A DNA stretch of 64,000 bases from NCBI GenBank assembly GCA_025526915.1, contig JAHLKH010000029.1, forward strand, positions 1 to 64,000, read 5' to 3'. A program made the translations under genes and the position numbers. This document shows positions 33,227-43,278 of the stretch, piece after piece. The first letter of the stretch is position 1; each line of letters opens with the position of its first letter. The notes below the pieces were generated by a model, which saw nothing but the letters and a program-made list of their open reading frames with translations, made no database searches and was not told the DNA's origin. This stretch comes from Entophlyctis helioformis. Its lineage: Eukaryota; Chytridiomycota; Chytridiomycetes; Chytridiales; Chytriomycetaceae.

Positions 33227-36200
33227 ATGGGCGCCGCCGAGAGCAAGCTTGCGTTTCGCAAGAGCGTCTTTGCGCTGTACGAGCAGCAGGCAAGTGCGCC
33301 GCCGACAGCGCCTGCAGTGCGGCCGTGGCCAGCCGTGGCCAGCGTCTTGCTGGTCTTGGTTGTCTTGGTTGTCTTGGTTGCCTTGGACGCACGCCAAGCC
33401 CGCCCAGCCCGCCTTGTCCAGCTCGCACGGGCTGCCTGTCCAGCATGTCCAGCTTGTCCAGCCCGCCTTGTCCAGCATGTCCAGCCCGCCCAGCTTGTCC
33501 TCGCTGCGCTGACACACTCGCAGGCCATCCCCGCAGATACGCCCGGCTTCTGGGAGCCGTTCCTGCAGGTGCCCGAGTCGCCCGAGGACGTCTTCAACCT
33601 GCTGTCGCTCAAGGACGCCCGCCGCACCGTCCACGAGCGTCCAGAGAACCTGGCGACGCTCGTGTCCAAGGCGTCGGCCCGCATCCTCGCCTTTGCCCAG
33701 TCGCCCAGCCCCGCCAGCCCCGGCGATGTCAAGGAGGTGCTCAACGCCGCCCGCATCCTGACCCGCCTGCTGCCGCTCGTCTTTGAGATCGACGACGACG
33801 GCGCGCTGGAGAACCGCCTGTTCTGGGACAATGCCATCCGGCCGCCTTCGCCATCTGCTGCTGCGTCTGCTGCTGCGTCTGCTGCTGCGTCTGTCGTGGC
33901 GGATGCGTCGGCAGGTGCAGTCAGCTCAACGTCGCCTGCAAGCGCCGCCGAGGAGCCGGCTGCAGCGAGCACAGACTCTGGCGCTGCAACTGCTGCCTCT
34001 TCTGCCACCGCCGATCCGCTCGATGCGTCCATCCCAACTCTCGGCCATCGCCTGTGCATCGCAGTCGTCCAGCTGCTCTTCTACCAGAGGTATGCATGCA
34101 TGCATGCGTGCACTCCGTCCGACGAATGCTGAACAGCAGCTTGCCAGGTTCACGCTGCCAGAGATTGTCGGCGAGCCAGAGAATATCCAGTACGCAATCT
34201 GGTAAGTCCCGTCAACTCCAACGGTTGCTGGCAGCCCAATCTCACGCGGCGATCCATACCATAGGCACGAGGGCGTTGGCGCTACATCGGCCTTTGCTGC
34301 TTCCAAGGAGCAGCATGCGTGTCGCACAGATATGCTGCGTCTGCTGCTCACCATGGTGTCGCGCACGTTGTACTGCAAGCCGTCGCGCTTGCTCGACTAT
34401 GACAACCGCTGGGCACGCACACTCACGACCAGGCTGGGCAAGAAGCCTGTGCTCGCATTGCTATGCTCGCTGCTCAACACCGTCTCGTTCTACGATCCGC
34501 CTGGATGGAACTCGCTGCCTTACAACCACGTGGGTTCATCGCGAGGCTTGTGCTCGTCCATCTGCATACATCTCTTCGTCTCACTCTCCTTTTTCTCGGG
34601 CTACAGTTGCTTTTTGGAGACTTAATGGAGCCCTTGGTCATTGTGTCGATCCAGACACTGACTGCCCTGCTGGACGTAAAGTCATGGGAGCGGCCAGCAG
34701 CTCCTGCAGCGCTGCGTCGCCGCAAGTCCAGCGTCATTCATTTGGCCACGGACACGCCGTCTGAAGATCAGGCAAACGCAGCCACCAGCAGTTCATCCTC
34801 CGGCGAGGTACTTAGCTTGCAGCTGCCCGTCTTGCACCCTTGCAACGCCGTTTAACTGAGCTGACAATGCGGTGTCTGCAGATATCTGGGGGGAGCAACG
34901 ACTTTAGGTACTATGTCAGCAAGCTGCATCGTCCGGCCGACTTCCAAATCGTGATTACGGGCATGGCGCGGCTGCTGCGCTACCCGCTTGACTCGTCCAA
35001 AACATACCTGCCTGGCTCCACCAAGCGCATCAACCTCACAAACGAACTCATGGCGCTCCTCTGGGTTCTCATTGACTCGAACGAGGTGTGTGCACTTGTT
35101 GCTGCAATGACCGCGACGCTGACTGTCTTGCTGATCGCCGTCTTGTTGTGGCTATCCCAGGCGTTCTTGAAAAATGTCATCGAGCTGCCCAACATCCTCG
35201 TTCTCATTGAGGCACTCCTTGGTGTGTGCCTTGAAGCACGCAAAGACCCGTCGCGTGCAGGCGCACTGCGTCTCGGATGCTTCATTCTGCATGTTCTCTC
35301 CCAAGAGCGCGGCTTTGGTGTTGCCTTGAACGAGCCGTTTGAGATGGCATCGGTCGGATCCCTTTCCAAGCACTTTCCGATCTTCTCGTACGGCACATGG
35401 GGCGACTTTCTGTTCCTGGTCAGTGGCACTCTGTCGTGCAAGAGTAGCGTTTCCAGGAGAAGCATGCCTTCTGACACACGTGCACTCTGATCTTGGACAG
35501 TCCATCTACGTCATTCTGTCAACTGCAGGCCCTGTCCGGCCAGTCATTCTCAGCCTACAAGAACCGCTGCTGGTTGTGCTCACCAACGTGTCACCGCTCA
35601 TCAAGTCGCTGACGGCCACGACAGCCAACAAGATGCTTGGCCTGTTTGATGTGTTTGCCAGCCCAGCGTTCCTGCTGTCCAAGGAGTTCAACTACCGGCT
35701 GCTGTACTATCTGCTCGACATTTTCAACAATCTGGTGCAGTACCAATACGCTGGTACGTCGCATTGCCGACTTGCTGTGATGGCCATGATTGTGCCTCTG
35801 ACGTGTCTTGGTATGGCAACAGGCAATGCGCAGATGGTGTACTCTATTGTACGACACAAGGACAAGATCAACCAGCTGTACTATCTGACTCTGGAGCGTG
35901 CCGTGGCAGACGTGGAGCGGCTGCGTCTGCAAAATGCAGAGCGCAAGGGTCTGTCACGTGCTGGATCGGCAGCGGAGCTGACTGCCGACGTGACGGTCCC
36001 GCAAGCGACTGTCACGCCGCCGTGGCAAAAGCGGGACTCGAGCGCAGGGCTCAATGCAGACGCGGACGCACAGCCCGAGGGGGATGAAGAACGGCCCCGC
36101 CAGCTGTCTGAAAAGGCAAAGGGCAAGCTCCCAGAGTTCCCGGAAACGACGGTTGCGTCAGTTGCGTCTGCATCGGCTGGTGTCGGGCTGCACCTGTGGA

Positions 36201-36774
36201 GCCGGCTGTCTTCCAGTCCAAGAGCGGGTTCCGGCCGACAGAGGAATGGGTGGGTTTTGGCGTGTTTTGCATCGCGCGGACGAAGCGTGGCCGTAGATTG
36301 CCTTGTGCACCAGGTACTGACACGCCTTGTGCGCATGGCCAGTTCCAAAAGTGGCGTCCACAGCTGCCGCTCCTTGTGATGCTCACGCTAGCCGAGCATC
36401 TCGGCCCACGCATCGAGCAGTTCTGCATCGACAACGACCTCAACGACGACCGCCGCGTGCTCGAGTTCCTGTCCAAGGAGACGCTTGTCGGCGTTCTCCC
36501 CCAGCCGCACCCGATCATGATGCGCCGGTTCGTGTACTCTGACGCGATGCACGTGTGGTTCACGAGCTTCTTCTGGGGCATCGTGTACATCCGGTCGACG
36601 GAGATGCCTGCGCACGCGGATGCGGCCAAGATGTGTCCGCCCATCTGGCCTGGAACGGTGCTCCGGCTGTTCCAGGTGCGGCTGACGTCGGGCGGCAATG
36701 GCGGAAGTGCAAATGCGAGTGGCCAGGCAACCCTGCGACCGCGGCCTCACAGCAGCCAGCAGCCCAAGCAATGA
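33227..36774 (+). CDS. HID1: HID1-family protein
   Basis: HID1 (high-temperature-induced dauer) proteins are peripheral Golgi/endosomal proteins needed for dense-core vesicle or Golgi trafficking in animals. The start MGAAESKLAFRKSVFALYEQ has the family's N-myristoylation Gly2. After a GC-AG intron comes PGFWEPFLQVPESPEDVFNL. Later exons give MLRLLLTMVSRTLYCKPS, NTVSFYDPPGWNSLPYNHV, GSNDFRYYVSKLHRPADFQ and FNYRLLYYLLDIFNNLVQ. The C-terminal block has FRPTEEW, FQKWRPQLPLLVMLTLAEHL and TLVGVLPQPHPIMMRRFVYS. The frame slips near 36186, where one G seems missing from a G run, before the FRPTEEW exon. A Ser/Ala-rich insertion of about 60 residues lies near 33850-34010. About nine introns, mostly 50-100 nt. 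Family assignment is secure; function in this organism is inferred. Confidence 0.9.
33290..33523 (+). other. HID1 intron 1, GC-AG type with CCAG-containing repeats
   Basis: Donor CAG|GCAAGT, acceptor CTCGCAG, branch-like GCTGACAC. The length is a multiple of three and the frame stays open, so retention would add 78 low-complexity residues. Excision restores the conserved HID1 N terminus. The interior has TTGTCTTGG repeats (33355-33380) and TGTCCAGC/TTGTCCAGC repeats (33425-33500). Confidence 0.7.
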
Positions 36775-36890
36775 TTCGCGATCCGCTCCGGCCCGTGCCG
36801 CTCCCATCCACCATGCCATCCACCATGCCTGGCCTGCAATGAACAACCAGCCAGCTTGACGCGCACGTTCACACGTTCGCGAGCGAGATC

Positions 36891-38820
36891 ATGGCGTCAA
36901 CGACAGCAACGAGGCCGTCACAGCAGAAGCAGCAGAAGCAGCACAGGTGGCAGTCGAGCCAGAACGAAAACGAGGCCGTCGCCCGGGAGCAGCAACAGCA
37001 GCAGCAGCAGCCTCTGCTACACAGCCTTCTTCACAGCGTCGCTCCACAAGGGCCAGAGCACCAGCCAAGGCGGGCAGCGAGATGGCTGCAGCCGATGATG
37101 CAGACGCTGGTGCAGAGCTGCTGCAGACCCCGGTGGTGCAGGAGTGCCGCCAGCCGCCGAGGCAGCCTGCAAGACGGCTGAGCCGTCGTCCGAGACCGGT
37201 CCTGGCGAGCAGCCTGCGAGCAGCGACGAAGGCAAAGCCAGCAAGCGGCGCAAGACTGCAGCAGCAACAGCGGCGCGAGCGAGCAAGCAGCCCCGTGCAC
37301 CTGCAGCCAAGCGAGCCGCTGCTGGTCGTCGCAAGGCTCCCACGATGGCAATGGCGATGGCGATGATGAGCGTGCGGCTGCCGACCAGCCTGGCAACGGG
37401 CCGACTGCCACTGTGGTGGAGATTGACGTGCCGCACGGTGCGATCGCCACGGAAGCAGCGACGGACGGCGACAACGGCGACGACGACGACTGCGAAAGCA
37501 AGCCGCGCTCGACGGCCCACCAAGAACGGCTTGGCCACTGACACGATCGATGCTGGCCACGATCTCGAGACGCAACCGTCCAAGACTAAACCGAGACGCA
37601 AGCCCGCAGCAACAACAACAGCAGCAGCAGCAGACACAGCAGCGTCAAACCCCAACGTGCCTCTGTCCAAAGCACAAGGCACTTCCGGCGATCTAGCACG
37701 CTGCTCACGAGCCAAGACTCTGAGCTTGTCAAGCATTTCGACCGTGTCAATGTCAGTGTGTGGCGTTGCGTTGCGTGGTGATCTGGACTGGGCTGGACTG
37801 GACTGGGCTTGGCTGAGCTGGATTGCGACAATAGTGGCGCTAACTTGATGTCTGCGGATGGACTAGAACCTGTTTACCAAGGCGGTGTGGGACACGTTCA
37901 CGGCGGCCGAGCAGGCCGAACTGCTCGCGCTTCTACCGCATGTGGATGTCGTGGCGCCTGCAGGCGAAGGTGGCGATACAGGTGATGCAGGCGATGCAGG
38001 CATGCACATCAACGAGGGGCTGTTGCGGCGCAATGTGCATCTCTTGGATACGGTGACGACGTACCTTGCGGACCTTGAAGGCGGGTTCTATGAGCCGGCC
38101 GAGCACGCGGCGATGAGGGATCTGCTGGACGCGAGAATGCGCGAGTACGATGCGTGGAAAGAGGAGCACTACGAGAGTGTCTGGGGCGACCAGCTGGACA
38201 TTGGGCGGTATCGCCAACTAGCCGGGTATGTCGTGCGATGTTGGGCCGAGGCGATGCATGCGAGAGCACGGACTGATGCGCGCGCGTGGTGCTGCAGTGC
38301 TGCGGGCGATGTGCCGCTGAAAGAGTTGTGTGTGAATGGGCGGATCCATGTCGGCGATGTGTTTGTGTACAAGCGCATTTTTGTGAGGGCCGAGCGCGAG
38401 GTTGCTGCTGAAGCGGAGGTGTGTGACGACCTGCCATCGTCTGGCCCGGTGAGCCTCGAGAGAGTGCTGCTAAAAGCTGCGCTGGCCAGGTGCGAGCGAT
38501 TGACAAGCAGGGCAAGCTGACGCTCAAGTACGGCGACGCCGTGTGGAAGGGGCTCGACAGGCCCACGCAGATCGAGACCAAGATCCTCGACACGCTGAAG
38601 CCGGTGTTTGCCAAGAGCGATCGGCCCAACGGCAACGCATGGAAGGTGAGCGAGCAGCAGCGGGTCTGGCCGGTGCACATCAGTGGACCAAGCTGAGCCT
38701 GGCGCGCTGACTGCCTGGCGTTGCGATCTGCAGAGCATCTGGGTTGTCCGCGGAGGCAAGAACGTGGGGCGGCTGTTTGACGTGCGTGGCGACTACTGCG
38801 GCCAGCACGAGGCCACGTAG
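36891..38820 (+). CDS. ASX-like protein: DEUBAD (Asx homology) domain plus C-terminal RAMA-like domain
   Basis: Candidate regulatory subunit of a chromatin deubiquitinase. The C-terminal exons are clean: an exon ending RVN| near 37750, then 37867-38225, 38298-38382, 38490-38645 and 38734-38820, all in phase. They encode STLLTSQDSELVKHFDRV, NLFTKAVWDTFTAAEQAELL, ALLPHVDVV, NVHLLDTVTTYLADLEGGFY and REYDAWKEEHYESVWGDQLD, the pattern of Asx homology/DEUBAD domains. A compact domain follows (VPLKELCVNGRIHVGDVFVY, KRIFVRAIDKQGKLTL, NGNAWKSIWVVRGGKNVG). It fits RAMA domains (L..L...G.+..GD, DGK+, GWA/W) as in MPND. The N-terminal half (36891-37690) is disordered, basic and acidic by turns, and changes frame at several C/G runs, so its exact sequence and start are uncertain. 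The BAP1/UCH37-type gene begins 74 bases downstream. Confidence 0.68.
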
Positions 38821-38893
38821 CTGCCTTCACTGTGCCGCTGCCTGTGTTTTCTTGTGCATGAAGTCGAAGTTGTGAGTTTACGTCCATCACCCA

Positions 38894-40633
38894 ATGGCGC
38901 GCGAACGAGATCAACTGCCAACGTCACACGGACAGGCGTCGACGGCTGCGTCAGCGACGGCGGCGGCGGTGGCGGCCAAGGAGCCGAAAGAGACCAAGGC
39001 GCAGGCGGCAGCGCGGGGCAGGGCGGCTGTTGCAGAGCTTGCGGGCAAGGTGGCGCCCAGCGCGTGGGACGTCTGCGTGCCCAGCGACGTCTACGGCAGC
39101 CCGTGGCAGACGGTCGAGGCGCATCCAGGTGTGCTGGCGCGTGTGGCCGCTGATGCTGCTGGCAACGGGCCGACCGGCTGACGCACAGCGTTGCCATGCA
39201 CGGGCTGGGTGGCGGGCTGGCGGGCTGGCGGGCAGCGGTGTTCACGGGCCTTGCGCAGCGCATGGGCATCCAGGGCATCGAGGTCGTCGAGCTGTTCTCG
39301 CTGGACGCATCCGACATGCAGCATCTCGAGTAAGCCTTCTGTGTGTGTTCACAGCGCACTGCAGATCCCTGGCCGGCTCACACACACAGACCCATACACG
39401 GCCTGGTGTTCCTGTTCCAGTGGACAGACGACGACGGCGGCGTGCACAGCAAGACACAGGCAGCCAAGCCAGAAGCCATTCCCGACAATGTGTTCTTTAT
39501 TAACCAGGTCGTGCCGAATGCCTGTGCCACGCAGGCGCTGCTGAGCATTGCGCTCAACTGCCCAGATATCCGCGTCGATGCCGAGCTGGCTGCGTTCAAG
39601 GAGTTTGGCAAGGACATGTCGCCTGCTGTGAGTGGCCCGCGAGCTGTCGACGGATGTGTTGGATGGCGCGCAGGCGAGACAGCTGACCACGCAGCGACAG
39701 ATGCGTGGGCTGGCCTTGAGTAGCTCGCAAAAGCTCCGCACAGCGCACAACAGTTTTGTTCGGTAGGTGGCGGACCGGCTGGCCGACTGGTTGGTTGGTT
39801 TGTTTGGTGTGACTGGCTGGTATGGCTAACGGCCGTTGCGGCTTGTGCACAGACAAACGGATCATCCGACCCTGCACTACCCGGTGCCGGCCAAGCCGCG
39901 CAAGCGAAGGAGACGCGATCCCGACGCCACGCATGCACCTGCATCCGCCTCATCATCATCCTCGTCGTCCAAGAAACGCGGCAAGCAGCGCGGCCGCGCT
40001 GCCGACGACGCCGATGCCGACACAGACGCCGATGCCGACGCCGACGCGGACACGGCCAGCCCGCAACCCGACCGCCAGTTTCATTTCATTGGGTACATCC
40101 CCATCGACGGGCACGTCTGGGAACTGGATGGCCTCAAGCGCGTGCCGCGACGCATGGGCGCCGTGCCGCCGACAGAGCCATGGACGAGCGTCGTGGTGCC
40201 GGCGCTGCAGGAGCGCATGTCGAGCGACTCGATCGAGTTTTCGCTCATGGCCGTTGTGCGCGACGGTCGGCTTGTGGTCGACGCGCTTGCACGGTCCGTC
40301 GGCGAGGCGCAGACGCTGCTGGCGCACGCTGACCGCGCTGTGTGTGTTGGTGACGTGCTCGGCGGCGATGACGTGCTCGCGAGGGTTGCCGAGATGGCGG
40401 CTGTTGTGGCTGCCGCCGGTGTGACGATCACCAGGGATACAAGCGTTGGGGACGCGGTGGCGGCGCTGGACAAGGTGGCGCTGGCTGTGCAGGCGCGGCA
40501 GAACGAGGAGAGGGACAAGCATGCAGAGTACGAGACGGAGAATGTGCGCCGACGGTTCAACTATGCCCCCTTTGTGCGCAAGTGGATCGAGATCCTCGCC
40601 ACCAAGGGCGATCTGCCCAATATGCTCAAGTAG
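38894..40633 (+). CDS. UCH-family deubiquitinase, BAP1/UCH37 type
   Basis: Cysteine deubiquitinase of the UCH family with a C-terminal ULD (UCH37-like domain). Exons 38894-39128, 39236-39329, 39390-39627, 39695-39762 and 39853-40633 give an exact 471-residue frame. Recognisable blocks: VFTGLAQRMGIQGIEVVELF, EPIHGLVFLFQWTDDDGG and VFFINQVVPNACATQALLS (catalytic Cys in NACAT). Next are MRGLALSSSQKLRTAHNSFV, FHFIGYIPIDGHVWELDGLK (catalytic His and Asp) and the ULD ETENVRRRFNYAPFVRKWIE. Between AHNSFV and the His block is an unusual ~75-residue insertion, first basic (KPRKRRRRD, KKRGKQRGR) then Asp/Ala-repeat, next to the active-site crossover loop. BAP1/Calypso pairs with ASX and UCH37 with Rpn13/INO80G through DEUBAD domains. 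The ASX-like gene next door favours a BAP1-like role. All catalytic residues are present. Confidence 0.88.
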
Positions 40634-40953
40634 CGGCTGATGCCCATGTCGCTGGTGGTTGCCGCTTGTAAAAAAAGGAGAAGATGCATTCATTGAGCAT
40701 TGCCATGTAAAGGGATTGGGCTGGGGTGGAATGTCCATGGAGTAAATGTGAAGGAGGGGAAGGGATTGGTGGATGGATGGAAACGGGCATGCAGGAGGTG
40801 GAATGCAGATGCGGAAAGGAGAAGGACAGGCCAGCGCACACTGGCGGCGTTTCCAAAGATGGGGGGATTGGAGCGAGCCAAGATAGAAACAAAAAAGAGG
40901 TGTGTGTGGTTCAGACAGAAAGGAGGCAGATGGCGCGCAAGGATGTTGGTGCA
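40634..40953. other. Convergent 3' gap, no gene seen
   Basis: Purine-rich on the plus strand, with an A7 run near 40669 and GGAGGGGA/GGATGG stretches. It holds the 3' UTRs of the UCH and SR-protein genes. No coding potential is recognised. Confidence 0.5.
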
Positions 40954-43224
40954 TCACATGTCATGGTGGCGGTGATGTGAGGAGCTGGACATCCGCGGGT
41001 CTTGTCGCGTGTCTTGCTGCATGCGCTCTTGCAATCTGTGGTCCATGGGCATGCGCGAGTCGCCCGCCATCAGACCCGCGCCTGCTGCACCGTTGCCATA
41101 CCGGTCGTATGGTGCCGAGCCTGCTCGAGAGAGATGCTGCTGGTAGTCACGCGGGTTGTAGTCTGCTGGCATGTCGGACAAGGACGTCGGGTAGGCGGCT
41201 GATGCTGTGGATGCCGGTCCGCCTTGTGCTCCTCCGGCTACGGCGGCAGCGGCAGCAGACGACACCAGAGATGCCAGGGGACGCCCGCCTATTGCCGCGA
41301 CTGCTGCTGCAACTGCCGAGACGGCTTTTCTGTCGCGGTCGTCCAGGGCAACTGGATGGCGAAGGTAGTCCGACGCGCCACCGGGATACGGCTGCTGGTA
41401 GTCTGAGTAGTAGTCGTTGTAGTATGGTGCGCCGCCAGCCGATGAAGACACGGGAGGCGGCGGGATGGAAGGATAGTCCCGGTATCCAGCCGCGTAGTAG
41501 TAGTCGTCTCCGGATAGCGTCCATATGTTGATCTGCGCGGTGGCGAATATCCTGGTCCTCCTGAGCCGTATCTATAGTCTGGCCCGTAGGGATCGTAGTG
41601 ACCGCTTGGATCGGCCATCATGCCAGGACCGTCCTGTGCACCGGGCCCATTCTGCTGCCGCCCATTCCGCCCACACTCATGCTCATGCCGCTGCTTCCGT
41701 TTCCAAGCGGAGCAGGGCCAGGACCTCCTCTGCCGCCACTCGGCGGTCCGCCCATGGGTCCACTGCCGTTCATGCTGTCGATGCTGCGGATGCCATACCC
41801 ACCGCGGCGCGGTGGAGAGCGCTCGCGAGATCGGTAGTCATCGTAGCGCGACGATGGTCCGCTGCTGCTGCTACTGCCCTGATGGGAGAAGCGGCCATGT
41901 GAGGAAGGAGGGGGAGAGCGGTCGCGCCGAATGGGCGATCTAGAGCGCGATCTGGAGCGCGGCCGGCGCACAGCGTTGGTTTCCGTGCCGGGCCCTCTGC
42001 AGCCAGCACGGTGGGCCGGTGCAGGTGCGGTGCATGGCGTCGCAGTCAGCGTCAGCGTCCAAGCCGATCCAGACGGCCGTGCGCACGGGACCAAGATCAC
42101 CATGAAACGAACCTGCAGAAGCGGGCCAGATGGCCGTACGAGCCGCACTTGAAGCACTTGCCCGACTTGACGTCGGCGCCGCGCTCCTTGTTGAGCGGGC
42201 AGTCGCTGCAGTGGACGGCAGCGTGCACACAACGGCATGTCAGATCCAGCCAGCCGCACAGCCATTTGCAAGCCATTTGGCCAGCGCAGAGCAGCGCGAT
42301 AAGCCAAGCTGGCTGGGCCAGGCCAGGCTAAGACAGGCTAAGCCAAGCCACGGCAGCATAGCGCACACACAACGGACGAGAGACGCACCGTGCCCAGTGG
42401 CCGTCGTTGCCGCACAGCAGGCAGCTGTTGCCGACGGCCTCGCGCCTGTTGCTGAACTCGACGAGCAGCGGGCGGCCGTCGAAGCGGGAGTTGTTGAGGG
42501 CGGCGACCGACGCCTCGGCCTGCGCCGCCGTCTCTGTTGGGGGCGTCCAGTATGCGGGTCCAGTGGTGGTCCAGTGGGTGTTCCAGTAGTGGTCCAGTAG
42601 AAGGTGCAGGTGCAACGGCAGCAGAAGCAGCAGCCGCCCAGCGGTGCGGTTGTGCATCGGTTGCGGTTGGAGGCGTTTGTGCGATGCAGCGACGGCGCAC
42701 GAGGCCACGGCAAGCAGGCGGTCAGCACATACGAGCCCGCAAGCACATAGCAGGACGATAGGCAGCCCATAGGCAGGCAGGGCCATCGGCAGACAGGGCC
42801 ACGGGACCACGGGCAGAGCGGCCTCACCAAACTGCACAAAGGCGTATCCGCCGTGCTTGATCTCGACCGAGATGATGCGGCCGAACGGCCCGAACAGGTC
42901 GTCGAGCTCCCGCTTGGCCACGTTGAACGGCAGGTGGCCCACGTACACCTTGGGCGGCAGCCGGCCGCGCTGCCCACTGGCGCCGCTGCCGCCTCCGTTG
43001 CTGTTGCTGTTGCTGTTGCTCGCTCCGTTGCTGCCTCCGTTGCTGTTGCTGTTGCTGTTGGATGCCCGCTTGTAGCTCACGAGCGGCGTGGTCCAGTCGG
43101 CCTCTGCTGGTAGGCCGGATGCTGCTGTGGATGCGCTTGTGGTTGCTGCTGCTGCTGTTGTTGTTGTTGTGCTCGTGGCAGCAGGCGCTGCTGCTGTCCC
43201 CGGAGTCACTGCGCCGGCCGACAT
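40954..43224 (-). CDS. SR splicing factor with one RRM and two CCHC zinc knuckles
   Basis: Serine/arginine-rich pre-mRNA splicing factor; nuclear RNA-binding protein acting in splice-site choice. The ATG at 43224 opens a Thr/Ala- and Ser/Asn-rich leader (SNSNSNGGSNGASNSNSN). The RRM follows: PPKVYVGHLPFNVAKRELDD (RNP2), LFGPFGRIISVEIKHGG and YAFVQF (RNP1). An intron with repeated CCAGTGG motifs separates it from EASVAALNNSRFDGRPLLVE. Two zinc knuckles, CLLCGNDGHWARDC and CFKCGSYGHLARFC, lie on separate exons. The tail has RPRSRSRSRSPIRRDRSPPP, Gly/Ser-rich and Tyr-rich parts (YYNDYYSDYQQPYPGG). The frame slips twice in the tail exons (near 41645 and 41511), each repaired by one added C. The two-knuckle plan resembles plant RS2Z proteins rather than single-knuckle SRSF7. 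The stop is 40954. Confidence 0.82.
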
Positions 43225-43278
43225 GTGCTCGTTCAGTTGGTCAAGTTGGTCAAAGCGTGTGCAATGCGTTGCCCGCGT

